The position numbers were made by a program, and so were the translations under genes. Below, one piece after another: positions 45,561-58,700 of a stretch of DNA of 64,000 nucleotides; the stretch's first letter is position 1, and every line of letters starts with the position of its first letter. This stretch comes from Diphasiastrum complanatum (lineage: Eukaryota > Streptophyta > Lycopodiopsida > Lycopodiales > Lycopodiaceae): positions 28,979,410 to 29,043,409 of the forward strand of contig CM055107.1 in assembly GCA_029204225.1 (NCBI GenBank), read 5' to 3'. The notes under the pieces were generated by a model that saw only the letters and a program-made list of their open reading frames with translations, ran no database searches and was not told the DNA's origin.

Positions 45561-46156
45561 ATGTAACAACATGAGGTAGAGCCATCGCTCGGGCTACTAC
45601 AAGCTTTATGAGTAAAACAATCATCATGAATGGTGCATCGCTGGTCAACCACATGGAATGCATAACACAAAGATGCTATGATCACTCATTATGAGTGAAA
45701 ACAATACCTATATACATCTAAAATATGTAGAAGCATAAAGTAAACCTCAAAAGGCTATATTGCTTTCATAATAGATAAAATGATGCACTTACCATAAGGT
45801 AGCAACCAGGGTTGGCAAGCTTGGTAGGGCACACTTACTGCTATGAGCAGCTAGTTGATCTCTCCTCACACTGTATTGTGGAGAAACAATGATCGATAGT
45901 GGGTGATATATATAGTGGTTTGTTAGCAAGCTTCATGGATAGTGGTATATTGCCTTGATGAGGAGGCAACCAATCCTGTCCATTTGTTTATGCTAAGCTT
46001 AAGACCTTGTTAGAGCTTATCTATCAAAATAGGTGGGGATAGTTTGAATATTATAGTGTGGAGTGGGGGTGGTATAAGTAAGGACCTTTTGAAATAAAAT
46101 ATTGTCACCTTTGTGTAGTTTGACGTAGGGAGGTACCTTAAAGAAAAGAAGAATCC

Positions 46157-46158
<2 letters not shown>

Positions 46159-46216
<58 letters not shown>
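46159..46216. repeat. (GA)n microsatellite
   Basis: An uninterrupted GA tract of about 58 bp. Open frames through it are artefacts. Confidence 0.97.
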
Positions 46217-46219
<3 letters not shown>

Positions 46220-49200
46220 ATATGCTTTTCTGGTTATTCTAGTAAAATCACAAATAATCTGAACTATCATTTTATTTAACAAAATTTGATGGACATTAGT
46301 TTGCATTTAGGCTTATTGGTTCTGGCATAATAGGGCTAGATTTGCATTTTTAGTGGTTTCAAGGTTAGATTTTGATGATATGAATTATGACGATATGCTT
46401 GTCATTACTCGTGATGATGATTAGGGAAGGAGATACAATACATTAGTGCTAAGATCTATTTGGAAGGTTGCGAATATCCCTGTAGGTTTTCGCTTTCATG
46501 TATTGTTCTTAGCCTCCTTCTTTAACAATTTCACATTGTTTAATAACTGTAAGTTCTCATAATGAATAAAATAAAATATAACTTGCATTGAAAACGTATC
46601 TTCATAATTTTGCAATATTCTATTTTTCCATTATTTATGTTGCACACTCATAAAACTAGTTGAGTTCTTTTAGAAAATAAGATATTTTAGATTGTTAGTA
46701 TCTTGAAGATACAAAGGTACGTCTCTCCATAGATCCAAGTTTTTCTTTCTTTGTGTCCTCTAACAAGGACAATTATCAACAAATATTGAGACTCCTTTGA
46801 CTCTTCTTTTCTTCAAAGATGCAAAACCAATAGAAATATATGAATGGAGATGACACAATATCATCATGAAAAAAATGTACAAAAACAATCACAAGCACAA
46901 GAGTATCCAAAAGAAATTTACCAAAAAGTATTCGAATGCAATAAATAGATATATATTTATCTAGTACAACATCACCAATTCTGTAAGATTGATTTTGTAA
47001 TGGTGCACTTTTCTTGATTCACTCAACTTTACAAACTGGAAGGATTGCACTTTCAAAAGTCTTGTATGGTAAGAAGATCAACCATAATAACAATTGGATT
47101 CCTTAATCTTAATCATTGAGGAAATAATTAGACCACTTGTGAGGTTGACTTTGGGAGTGATGTGGGAAAGCAAATAAACAATATATATAGCTATATTTAT
47201 TTAGACTCTTATTTATCTTATTTGGCATTTCTTATAGGGTCTTTTTAACATCCGAAACTCCTCTAATTTCCTTCATATGCATCAAATGTTCACTTGTCTC
47301 TAATTTCAAAACCCAAATGACCCAAAATACTACATCTAAATGCCCTCATTCCCAAACATCTAGCAAGTGACATGACATCCAAATACTCCACCGTTACTTG
47401 CTATTAGAAATACAAATATAATAACTACAAAATCTGTTTAAATAAGCTTTAATCAAAGTAGGCCCATGTGACCTAACCCACTTGCACTTGTTTTTTCGAG
47501 TATCATTTACTTTATTCTACTCAACAAGACATTTCGCCTCATTCTCTAATAAAATATCATTTGTCTAAAAAAAACACAACATATTTTAGAATATTTCATA
47601 ACTTTTATTACAACAAGGATGATGATATGATTTGAATGTACAATCGAGCAATGCTTTAACAACCATCGCTTTAATAGGCCAATGGAGAGTCGCTAGTTAA
47701 TATTCAACGCTAGCTATGTCATGACTAGACACAAGATAGTGATTTTCTTTAATTGCAATGCCAAGTGCTCATTTTTCACTTGTATTTAGAGCCACCTTCA
47801 AAAAATGAATTTTTATGTGATTTTCAACCATCTACATATCCCTCCAAAACTCTCATGTGTATGACCACATACACATGCACTTTAGATAAAATGGTCCATG
47901 TATTCCAATGGAATGTACACATTCTATCAAATGTGCATGTGTATGACAATGAATCATTGCTTGTCCATAAGGACATGCATGCACCAATGGGAGCCAGTCA
48001 TTAGTCGTCCACATGCATATTCTGCTAGTGCTAAAAAGAAAAAATAAATACTAAACCATAGCTAAGCTTTATGAAAAGGAGGGACATTCCACCCTAGCAT
48101 AGGTGGCACCCTCGAGCGCTCGCTCTTGTGGTAGCATCCACATGTGGAACAGCTTGAGCTTGTCCCACTAACAGCATGTCATGTTACATTGTTGCACGAG
48201 CTTGCCCAACTCTCTACTCTTGCCATTCGGTGCTGGCAAATTTTTTTCCATTACCTCGGAGTTTGGCTGTACCTAATTATTTTTGGTACCCATTTCCATG
48301 CACACCTTCATTCACATAAGAAGAGGAATTGTTTTTAGTTTTATTAGGCAACAAATGACATCAACATCTCCTTATGGGGTAATATCCCCCAAGCACCTTC
48401 AATGTAAAGTAATCATAAAATAAAAAATCTACGAAAAAAATAAAATGTGTGGCCTAAGATGCACTAGGGCTGAAACCTATGTGTGTTTTTAATCTGAGAG
48501 GGTTTATCCTCCCCAAAACAAAGATGATATCATATAAACCAAGAGTGCCAATTGAAGCTACACATGTACAAACAAAGTTAGATGCATAAAGTAACATAAA
48601 AGAGTATCCCCCACTTCCACAACACTAGTAGTTGGGAAGCGGGAAAACTTGGACATGGAGCACAGTTTTGGCCAAGAGCTGCTTGGATGTAAGCCATAGC
48701 AAGGCCTTGCAAAGAGTCTCAATCTGCATCGTAAATCTTCCAATTGCTACATATTGTATACGTCATCCAATGGTGGACTACAACATGTATCTACCCTAGC
48801 CTCTCCCAAGGCTTGACATGATACAACATGAAGCCCGCCTAGAGATGGTGGATACCTAGTACAACATGAACTACATTTATAGAAAACAAGAGAATGGGTA
48901 AGGCTAATATGTCCATGTAGTAATATCTAAGTGTATTTCTTGCCTAATGATGAAGACCAAAAAACGAAGTGCATATCGCGATCGCCTGATTTTGAAATAT
49001 TTAAATCATCCAATGAAAATTAGTAGCCTAGCAAGATGTAAAAGATGATAAGCTATGCATTTCTAAGCATACTAATAAGGTCACCCACAATAGTTGATTC
49101 AATTTCAAAAGAAAAAGGATCATATATCTACTGATGATGGAATAACCAGCCCAAAGGTGATGCCACAGATCCACTCTACAAAAGAACAAGTGAGTGACGG

Positions 49201-50052
49201 TTACAAACCCAAGCATGCACAAAAGGAGAAACTGTTGTTCAGCAAAATAAGGCCATTCATGTTCTAGAGGACGGAAATGAATAACGACTCTCAGCTATGA
49301 ATTTCAATTTAGCATGTAACAAATTTATAACAACTCAAGATCTAGTAGCCTTCCAAGTAGTTGTCATGAAGTTTCATTCTACGATTGAGGTAGCCGAAGA
49401 TAGTTCATTCAAAAATAGTGTTACTTTATTTCTTCAAAGTTGACACTCACTCTGATATAATTGAAAATGCTCTTTCAACTGTTAGCTCCTCCAAGTTTCA
49501 GCTTGCTAAGCAAATATTTCACTTTTCCAGATGAGTCTCAATTCGCTTAAGTAATGAGGCATCTAGTGATAAATACATCGGAATGACTTGCGAACAGTGC
49601 TACATCTGAAAAGGAGTGCTAACGTACATTCAATATATTCACAGACAAGCAGACGGGCAGACTTTAACGCTCACGAGTCAACAACTACAAGCTAGAATGC
49701 AAGTAGTAAACTTACTGATTGGTAAGTAAGGTATGCACAGCAGTATCGTAAATACTCAATCTTGAGCTACATACAAATTTTACAAACAGTTTTGACTACT
49801 AGTATTAAGCATTGGTAGCTAATGCTTCCTCTCTCAGTGACATAGCCAATCGAAATGCCTTTTATGGGCTGGTTGTTCTGCCTCGATGCTGTCATCTACT
49901 GATCCATTTCACTTGGTTGAAAGCAAGCGTCACAATTTGTAACCGATCTATGTGTGCACTTCCTTTACCGTGAGTAGATCTAGCTGAGGTCTAGTTTTTA
50001 TTTGTAAGCTAAACTTTTTCCACAGAGCTCTGTTCACCTTAGCCTGCTGTCA
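46217..50052. other. Mostly non-coding
   Basis: No gene was recognised in this 3.8-kb stretch. The only element-like feature is the solitary family-E end at 47224-47267, listed separately. Open frames such as 47753-48004 show no family features. Confidence 0.35.
47224..47267 (-). repeat. Solitary family-E left-type end, inverted
   Basis: GGCATTTCTTATAGGGTCT, then TTTAACATCCGAAACTCCTCTAAT. Its reverse complement (ATTAGAGGAGTTTCGG...AAAAAGACCCTATAAGAAATGCC) matches the left-end layout of copies 1 and 3, including the inner AATGCC word. No transposase or second end was recognised on its inner (left) side. It may be a MITE relic or a broken element. Confidence 0.6.
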
Positions 50053-50490
50053 CTATATCCATTGTGCGTTTTCAGTCTGTCGGTTTCCCGTGGGAAACAT
50101 AGTTGAAGGCGAGACCATAGTATGACCTCCACCAGCCAATCCACTCATATCTCCCACTCCATCTAACTGTTGCAGGCAGCTGACGTAAGAGTCTCTCAGC
50201 CGCCTCATTGCCGATGCTAGCCTTGCGGGAATGCTCCTGATCTGCGGTTTCGTTTTCTTCTTCATCACACAGTCTGACACGTCATTCGCATTAACGGGTT
50301 TCACCCTACTTCCTTCGCTGTCTTCTAAAATGGTCATCAGTCTCGAGCTTTCCTTCTGTTTGATCCCATCCCTGCGCTTCCTCAAACCCAGTGGCTTGCT
50401 CTCAGGTATCGTCATTGAAGCAAGTACGTACTCTCTTCTGGCAGAATAAAAAATATTGCCTGTAAAGCTTGGTTTGTACACAATTTCCAA
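50053..50490 (-). CDS. Hypothetical small basic protein, duplicated promoter
   Basis: An intact frame of 145 codons (MEIVYKPSFTGNIFYSARRE...). Visible features are a basic segment GLRKRRDGIKQKESSR, KKKTKPQIRSIPARLASAMR and RLRDSYVSCLQQLDG near residue 100, and a Gly-rich C-terminal part. There is no signal peptide or membrane segment. It resembles small plant nuclear-type basic proteins with a RLRD-YV motif, but I cannot assign a family. A truncated duplicate with about 600 bp of shared upstream DNA lies at 23755-24513, and a further upstream part is shared with 13120-13650. It is one of the few candidate host genes here. Confidence 0.45.
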   Translation of the reverse strand: MEIVYKPSFTGNIFYSARREYVLASMTIPESKPLGLRKRRDGIKQKESSRLMTILEDSEGSRVKPVNANDVSDCVMKKKTKPQIRSIPARLASAMRRLRDSYVSCLQQLDGVGDMSGLAGGGHTMVSPSTMFPTGNRQTENAQWI

Positions 50491-51450
50491 GCTCTATTTA
50501 GATCCTCTAACAAGCAGTGCAACAGTGCGTTGCTAGATCAAGCAAGCTCACCAACTAGTTCACAGTTCAGAAGAATGAGCTAAAACTTTTGATTCTCTGT
50601 TTCTGTTCATCAAGCTGCTTGAATTTTCGTAGATCAAAAGAAGCTCACTAACAAACCTTTCATTCTCTGCTTTTGCTCATCCAACATGAATTCTTCAGCA
50701 ACGCACACGAATCGAAGCTATACTTAAGGCCTGCAGATGAAAGAGAAAATAGATGTAAAACGTGCTTGCTTTTCCTTTTCAAGCCCACCTTCCAGAGTCC
50801 AGACTGTTCGTGCGAGGGATCTTTTCTTTGGTATGAGATTACATATTAGAGATGCCATGATTTTACCTCGCCACCGTCAGATGCAGCTCACGACGTCTCT
50901 AGCATTCTGGGTTTGGACAGTAGAGATTATAGATGATCTGATGTCTTTGCTACGTGGTACTCGATGGACAAGGCGAGATAAAACCTTGTTCGTGTCACAT
51001 GAAGCAGCTTGCAAGTTTGTCATTTTTGGCTTGGAGTTTATGGGTATTGGGATGGTTTGCTTAATGGTGCAGTACACTTTGAGTTAAAATTAAGTTAATT
51101 TTTGAGCTTGCATTGAGAGTCAAGAGTATGTTATGAGGTTGGTGAAGGAAATTTGTGAAAATTTATTGCTAAGGACGTTCAAAAGGCATACTAATTCGCC
51201 TTACAAATGAGAGGGTCTCATGAGATTTTAATGGCCATAGTTCTCTATTGAACCCTCCTCTCCAATGCAAAAGCTAAAGCAAATCAATGATATAGATCAC
51301 CATCCGCATGCCATTATTCTAGTGCAAGTGGTGCATGCATATTTTGCATGCTTGCCAGGACTTTATATACATTTTTTTTGTGACTAAGGAGAAAAAATCA
51401 CTACCATCCTATTATTTTGGCAACAAGTTCTCCTATCAATAAAAAAGCAT
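50491..51450 (-). repeat. Upstream region shared with two other loci
   Basis: 50491-50990 is repeated in inverted orientation at 23755-24470, and 50960-51450 at 13120-13650. Each partner keeps a different, nearly adjacent part of the same roughly 1.4-kb unit. This fits segmental duplication of a gene with its upstream region or a large dispersed repeat carrying a gene. Confidence 0.65.
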
Positions 51451-51619
51451 GTTGGCTAAGATTAGAAAGCATCACTATTTCTAATGGGCTAATCTCTTAC
51501 AGTACCATATTGCCCTTGATTTGTTATTTCATGACATTTATTGCTCATAAGAGCTTGAAATAGGTGGCAGTGATATATGAAGAGAAATGTTCATCTTGCA
51601 ATCATTGGTGATAAGAAGA

Positions 51620-52600
51620 TCTACAACAGATGCAGAAGATCAAGTCACACAGAAGAAAAGTGTTAGTTGAATCCAAAAATTGAATGTGTTCATTGTCATA
51701 AATGGGGTCATGCAGCAGTAGACTGTTATCAGAATCCCAGAAACAAATTCAAACTATGTCGAAGACAAAGCAGAATGCTCCAGAGCAACAGAAGACATGG
51801 CAACAAGGAACTCAGCAGCTTATGTTAGTGTTGGTCTATGCTATTCATCCAATTCAATTCAAGATGTAGTACTTGATTCGGGAGCCACCTCACATTTTGT
51901 TTTCTTGAAACAAATTTTGTCTGAGTACCAGAAGACGAACTATTCGAGATTCGTTATACTTGGAGACGGTTCTAAACACGTGGTTGATGGAACTGGTGTA
52001 TTATGATTGGACACGAATCGGGGAGACAAAAAACTGGAGGAAGTTCTCTATGTCCCTATTCTTGATAAAGATCTTCTATCTATAGCTAAGATAGTCGATA
52101 CAGGCATGTCAGTAACCTTCATGAAGAAGTCTTGTAAACTGTTCGAGGAAGATTCTGATAACCTGGTTGGTAAAGGAAACACTAAACATTAGAACAAGAA
52201 TCGAACAAGCCAATCAAACTCAGGAATCGACAGATGTATTGTGGCACAAGAGGCTATGTCACATGAACATGAAAGCCTTGTACCAAGCCAACAAAAGTCA
52301 GAGAATTCAAGGAGTCGAAATCGAAAGTAGAGATATTCGAACTACCTGCGAATCCTATCTTAAAGGCAAGATGACTAGAACTCCTTTCAGTAAGGATGTT
52401 TATAAAGAAACTAAGGTACTTGAAATTGTGCATTTAGATATTTGTGGACCATTCAGAGTATTGTCGTTGGGTGATGCAAAGTACTTCATTAGTTTATTGA
52501 TGACTTCAGCAAGTTCGTTGTAGTATACTTTATTTGTACCAAATTTGAAGCTTTCAAGAAATTCGTTGAGTAAACGAATTGGGCTGAAAAGCACACAGGC
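51620..52600 (+). pseudogene. Ty1/Copia zinc knuckle to integrase fragment
   Basis: Reads zinc knuckles CRRSSHTEEKC and HCHKWGHAAVDC (51624-51735), then protease DVVLDSGATSHFVF (about 51860) with the Asp-Ser-Gly active site, LEEVLYVPILDKDLLSIAK, GAG-preintegrase VLWHKRLCHMNMKALYQ (about 52235) and the integrase start VHLDICGPFRVLSLGDAKYFI. Frame changes and stops near 51668, 52006 and 52190 disable it. It is truncated before the integrase DDE centre. The zinc knuckles resemble those at 11470-11580 more than those of the complete 55-kb element. Confidence 0.87.
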
Positions 52601-53580
52601 AATAAGTTGAAACTATTCAAATTAGCAAACATGGTTTTATCAATAAATTTATAAGCTCTATCGAAAGTCAAATATTGACATTTTTACTCAAAATCTAGAT
52701 TTGAGTAGTAGAGATCATAAGTCAAATTTATGCACTTTTACCTAGGATTCGAGAAGTAGATCTACCATATTTAAATTCGTGTCTGAGCAAAACTTAAATT
52801 TCACGACAATCCAAAAACTTGAAATGCCAAGTTTTTGGACCAACATTCAATTTGAATTTTATTCGAACGATATTCAAATTAGACGGAAACATCTTTGATT
52901 CAGATATTTTATAAAATTTAGTCAAATCTCACACTTGTAAAAATTCTATTATTTGATTGAGTACTCTTACACAAATCTATGTACTACACTATTTGGCAGA
53001 AATAGACCGTTATTGTTGTCATACATTTCAATTAATTTTTTATGGTGATCGTGTATGGAAACCAAGTACATAGTAGCTGCATCTCAACCATAAGAACTAT
53101 ACTATTCTAGGATAGTAGGCTTCATGGTTTTTATGTGAGAATTTGCAAATATTGAGCTTGATAAACACATAGTTTAGTGTACCTATTGTAATCCACTCGT
53201 GTGAGAGCATTTTCACATATGTGAGAATAGGCCTAGGGTAGTTAGGACCTAATCATAGGAGTTAAATAGGATGTTTGGACAAGTTTCCTATAATTTAGGA
53301 GAAAACTTTGCGAATCATGGAAGTTGGTGATTGATCTAACTACCATTAAGTTGGTAGACCTAATGGTTAGGTCAATTTGACAAGAGTAGGCAAACCTAAT
53401 GCTAATTAGGTCCCTAAACACATGCTGGACTTGCTCAACCAGCCATGGAAAGCATATCCTTTGTACTATCAATCATTCATTCCATTGTGGGAGAGGTCCA
53501 CCACAACATTCTGAAGGATTTTTGACCCTATTAATGAGGCTTTTATGAGGATTTTTTTTCTGAAAAAAGACCGTAACCAT
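52601..53580. other. No gene seen
   Basis: A+T-rich, non-coding; no mobile-element border recognised. Confidence 0.35.
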
Positions 53581-53599
53581 TAGTATACACCCTAAAGTA

Positions 53600-53800
53600 T
53601 ACCTCGGAACGAGATCCTCGCACGATAATTGCCTCGGTAATCGAGGATTCTTCACCTCATTTTTGTGTTGTTTATAGAACGGGTATACCGAGGGCCCTCG
53701 GTATATCTCTCCCAAACAAGCTATTGGCAACATGTCATTTCTGAGGAATATACCGAGGGGCATCCCTTGGTATATCTCTATAAAAAGTTCACCCTAAAAT
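53600..53800. repeat. Cluster of TATACCGAGG/CCTCGGTATA inverted motifs
   Basis: A perfect 22-bp palindrome centred on GAGGGCCCTC lies at 53684-53705. An imperfect one (ATATACCGAGG...CTTGGTATAT) lies at 53747-53774, and further half-sites (GTATACCTCGG, CCTCGGTAATCGAGG, TTCCGAGG) at 53607-53646 and about 53808. Clustered short inverted motifs like this resemble the subterminal binding sites of plant DNA transposons. They lie at the far 3' side of the split minus-strand gene. Confidence 0.6.
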
Positions 53801-53849
53801 GAGGGTTATTCCGAGGGTAGAAAATCAGAAGAAAAAAAAATTTAGGGTA

Positions 53850-54522
53850 GAATTTACTGGCTCCATTCTACCCTAAAAATGGACTCCATCCGACCCCAGG
53901 AGTCTTTTGCACCACTTCTTATGAAGTTGGTAAGCAAAATCATTTGTTCTTATTTGAGTTACATTTCAAGCACTTAAAAATTGATGAAGGAAACTTAAAT
54001 TCATACATAAATGTTCCAAGTAGAGAGATATGTTACAAATTGGATTATTGAAATATACCTAATTATAATTAGATCCAGCTGAGTCGTCCTCGTCTTGGCC
54101 ATTGATGTCGCAATCGGACTCATGTGACTTCGATGCATGGGATTGTGACTGTGATACCTGCATCCAATGAATATGATTCAGTTATCCGAGAAATGTGATG
54201 AGAGCGAAAGTCAGACCACATGAATGTATTGAAGTTAAAGTGTATCTTGAAGCCATATATACCTTAGATCTAGAATATCCATCTGAATCAAGGCACAAGA
54301 AAGACTTGAAGTTTGTGAAGAAAGGATTTCTCGAAAATACAGATCGTGTCAAACAACAATGGAAGGCCGCTAAGAAGCTACAGGAGACCTTAGGGACCTT
54401 CACACCTTGGGAGTGTGGCCAAGGTTCTCCCATGGACATCGTTATAACCCTGTCAAATGGCTCCCTTCTATCCTAAAACTGGACTCCATGCAATTGAAGA
54501 GCCATGTAGAGGACTTAACTTA

Positions 54523-54598
<76 letters not shown>

Positions 54599-54880
54599 TA
54601 CATAAATGTTTGAATTACAAATATATATCAAAATGAAATGCCTAATTATTAGATCCAGCTGAATTGTTCCCGTCCTGGCCATGGTCATCAGACTCATGTG
54701 ACTGCGATGCATCAAACTCATGTGACTGCGATACCTGCGTGCAACGAAGATGTGTAAATTTTGTAAATGATGTTGTTAGAGTGTCCGACCGAATGAATGT
54801 GGTGAAGTCAAAATATATGTTGAAATCATAATACATACCTCAGAATATCCATCCTAGTCAATTTTCACTCCTTGTCTCTC
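53850..54880 (-). pseudogene. Tandemly duplicated 3' exons of an unassigned minus-strand gene
   Basis: Two copies of the same last exon are present: 54162-54058 (VSQSQSHASKSHESDCDING..., ending DSAGSN) and 54738-54648 (VSQSHEFDASQSHESDD..., ending NSAGSNN). Both begin after an intron acceptor GCAG and are rich in Ser, His, Asp and Gln. The preceding exon occurs as DSDGYS at about 54283 and, in the outer copy, as LNYNPQFVGSCIFN, NLQSLLELLERQGVKID and a stop at 54860. Both copies share flanking TAAATGTT and ATGGACTCCAT words. The gene probably continues upstream to exons at 55020-55095 and 61580-61748. Confidence 0.5.
54529..54595. repeat. (TA)n microsatellite
   Basis: A TA tract of about 67 bp lying between the two duplicated 3' exons. 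Confidence 0.95.
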
Positions 54881-55017
54881 CAGTAATTCAAGTAATGATT
54901 GCAAGTTATTGAATATGCATGAACCGACAAATTGGGGATTGTAATTCAATTTAAACAAATCTACAAATAAAATGTGAATTATGACCAAAACAAATTCAAT
55001 TTATGGGTGGGGAGACT

Positions 55018-55090
55018 TACAAAATGGGCACTGGCATTAGAGTGCTCAAGGGAGGGACTCGTGCCGGATAGACCCTCGTGGAAGGGGGGA
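55018..55090 (-). other. Probable internal exon next to the Copia insertion
   Basis: The minus strand gives GPPFHEGLSGTSPSLEHSN then ASAHF, followed by a GTAAGT donor at 55016-55021. It lies immediately beside the Copia target site. Its 5' part continues past the insertion at 61515, where CTGAGGTGG carries a possible acceptor. Confidence 0.4.
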
Positions 55091-55095
55091 CCACC
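55091..55095. repeat. Target-site duplication, left copy
   Basis: CCACC directly before the left LTR (TGTGAAAA...). The identical CCACC follows the right LTR at 61515-61519. Confidence 0.95.
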
Positions 55096-55750
55096 TGTGA
55101 AAAATACAGATCCTAAGTGGATCTAAACTCCAAGATCATTGGCTTGAATGCTTGCACTCCAAACTACATAAGCTAGGAATTGGCAACACATTCTATGCTA
55201 CCTAGAATGCAAAGAACTTGATCAAAAAGCATTTATCACAAATGGAAACTTCCATAAACATCAAGTGCGGCCCAAAATAGCATTATACAGTCCATAATAC
55301 ATCAGCCTATCACTTTTGGAAAGCACCTAAGATCATACACAATAGCTTGAAGACAATACACACAACAATGCTCTCAATGGAGGAAGAAACAATGACAATG
55401 ATCTATTGATCTCAATGAAGCATACAAAAGGTTTCTCCAACCTGTTCTCCACGACTTCCCTACTATTTATGGATGAGGAAGATGACTTTCTCTCCTCTCT
55501 CTAGAAGGTACTTGACCCTAGATATTCCCTATATAGGAAAAATAGCTAAAAATGGCTTATATGACCAAAATACATCAAAATGGCCTCATTTTGAAGGGTA
55601 TGAAGTTTGACACTTCATCATACTGAAAAAATACAGTAAATAAAAACATTGTGGCCTGGTTCACACGTGTGAAACTCCAGAACCAAAACTATTTACAATT
55701 TTAGCCAATTTAGGCCTCAAACTAGCTAGGAAATGTTGACAATTTTCACA
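55096..55750 (-). repeat. Copia 3' LTR
   Basis: 655 bp, TG...CA ends. The TATA-like CTATATAGG is at about 55528-55536. The gag-pol stop codon TGA lies in its first bases as read on the minus strand (55746-55748). Confidence 0.95.
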
Positions 55751-58700
55751 CTCCCTCTTCAACATTGGATGCTAGTTTCAACATAGTCTTTGAGCACATT
55801 CCAAGATTAGATCTATGCATTAAATATAGGTCCTTTCCCAATGATTTGGTGAAGATATCAGCCACACACTCCTTTGAAGAGACATGTTGAAGCTCCACCT
55901 CTTTGGCAATGACTTGATCTCTCACAAAATGGTGAGCAATCTCAATGTGCTTGCTCCTTGCATAAAAAACAGGATTGCTTGCCAAGCTTTGGGCTGAAAG
56001 GTTATCACAAAGTATGATTGGAGTCTTCTCTGGTTCCAGCAAGTGAAGATCCAATAACATCCTCTTGATCCAAAGAATCTCCTTGGTGCATGTTGTTAAT
56101 GCCTTGTACTCGGCTTCGGTGGAAGATAGAGAGATAGTTGGTTGCTTCTTTGATAGCCATGAGACCACTCCATCTCCAAGATAGATTGCAAAGGCACTTG
56201 TTGACTTCCTATCCATTTGATCACCTGCAAAATCTGAATCTGAAAATCCACAAAGGTTAGGTGTAGTACCTCCATACAAGATGCCAAAGTCTCTAGATCC
56301 CGAGATGTATCTAAGTACTCTCTTTCCTAGCTTCCAATGAGCCTCACTAGGATCTTGCATAAATTGACTTAGTTTACCAACCACAAAGCTTAGATCAGGT
56401 CTTGTGATGGTTAACCATATAAGAGATCCTATTAGCTTTCTATAGAGAGTAATGTCCTTGAAGGATCTTTCATTACTTCTTGTAGTTAGCTTTACATTTG
56501 ATTCCATAGGAGTAGAAACAACTTTACAATCTTCCATATGAAACCTTTTTAGAATAGAGTTAACATACTTTTCTTGACATATGAATGTAGATTTAGAAGT
56601 TCTAATAATCTCTATTCCTAAGATATAATGAAGTTTACCAAGATCTTGAATTTCAAACTCTCTTTTGAGTGCCATCTTGATTTCATCTATATCTAGATTG
56701 TTACCACCACTTAAGATAATGTCATCAACATAGATCAAAAGTAAAGTGATATCATTTTCATTCAATCTAAAGTAGAGAGAATGATCATACTCACTCATAA
56801 CAAAGTTTTGAGAAAGTAAGAAGGAATTGAGCTTAGCATACCAACTCCTTGGTGCTTGCTTTAGCCCATACAAACTCTTTTGGAGATAGCACACATGATT
56901 AGGCTCATCATGTGAAACATAGCCCTCGGGTTGCTCCATGTAAATATCTTCTTCAAGATCACCATTCAAGAAGGCATTAGTAACATCCATTTGCCACATA
57001 TCCCAATCATAAAGAGTTGCAAGAGAGATTAGGATTCGAATAGTTACCATCTTTGCCACGGGTGCAAAGGTCTCATCATAGTCAATACCATATTCTTGAG
57101 CATACCCCTTTGCCACCAACCTTGCCTTGTACTTGTTGATTGATCCATCTTGATTTGTCTTGATCTTGAAGATCCACTTACAACCAATTGCCTTCTTGTC
57201 CTTTGGAAGCTTTACCAACCTCCATGTGTTGCTTTTGATGAGTGCTTGATGCTCATGATCCATGGCTTGGATCCATTCCTTCTTTTGAATTGCTTCACCT
57301 ACACAAGTTGGTTCATCAAAAGAGGTAAGAAAAGCAAAGTTAGAGTTGTCCACCACTTGCTTTTCTTTTTCATCATAGGTTAGCCTTGATGGCTTAGCCC
57401 TTTGCCTTTGAGTCTTCCTTGAAGTTTGCTTTGGAGTGGCATCTCCATCTTCATCCAAGACATCTTGCACATCATGATGATTAGTAGGCACATCAACAAC
57501 ATTGGAAACATTCTCTTCATGAAAGATGACATCCCTACTTATGACAACTTTCTTTGTAGAAGGAATGTACACTTTGTAAGCCTTGCTTACTTCACTATAG
57601 CCAACAAACACACCCTTCTTTGATGAAGGATCTTCTTTAGTTCTATCATCAAGTGTGATATTGACAAAACATGTACATCCAAAGATCCTACAATGCTTGA
57701 CACTCGGCCTTCTACCATAAAGAACCTCATGAGGAGTTTTACCATCCAAGGAAGCACTTGTCCATCTATTACATAGATAGTTAGCACATGCTAAAGCTTC
57801 CCCCAAAAAAGACTTAGCAAGATTAGCATGTAGTCTCATTGCCTTGGCACATTCACAAAGGGTTCTATTCTTCCTCTCGGCCACTCCATTCTGTTGTGGA
57901 GTCCTAGGACTAGACATCTCCCTCTTAATCCCATGTGCTATACAAAAGTCTTTGAACCTATTTGAGGTGTATTCCCCTCCATTATCAGATCTTAAGCATT
58001 TGATCTTTGTATTGAATTGGTTTTCCATTTCATTCTTGAACTTGACAAATGCAGCAAACACTTCATCCTTACTTTTAAGAAGATAGATCCAAGTATACCT
58101 ACTAAAGTCATCAATGAAAGTTGCATACATCTTTGCCCCACCATTGCTTGTTGTACTAGAAGAATGAATATCAGAATGCACAAGTTGAAAAGCTTCTTTA
58201 GATCTAGAAGTAGATCTAGAATAAGCAAGTCTATGAGATTTGGACAAGGCACAATGTTCACAAACACTATTGTTTGCAACAAGACTTTTAGGGAGACCAA
58301 GAACAAGCTCTTTCTTTGCCATTACCTCCAAAGATTTGAAGTTGGGATGGCCCAACCTCTTGTGCCAAACTTCTTGGTTTGTCAATTGCTCCCTAGCCAT
58401 ACATCCTTCATGATTAGAGATCACACATGCATCAAGCTTGAAAAGTTTACCATGCCTCCTACCTTGAGCAATCAAGGATCCACATTTACTTATCAAACAT
58501 GCATCTCCAATGAACTCCACATCAAGTCCTTTGTCAATCATTTGACTTACACTAAGCAAATTCTTAGTGATTGAAGGAATGTACAAAACATTTTCAAGAT
58601 TTGCTTTCCTATTTGTTGAAAGGGAAATAGGAATAGTGCCTATGCCTTTGATGTCACATTGACCATCATTTGCAGTGTAGATGATGTTACCTTCTCCCTC

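Noticed and set aside
46010-46306. 98-codon frame across the GA tract
   Set aside because: Same microsatellite artefact.
54195-54476. 93-codon plus-strand frame (MMRAKVRPHECIEVK...)
   Set aside because: It overlaps the duplicated minus-strand exon region, has no family match and no second copy; a chance frame is more likely.
58017-58574. 185-codon plus-strand frame
   Set aside because: Antisense shadow of the intact Copia integrase region.
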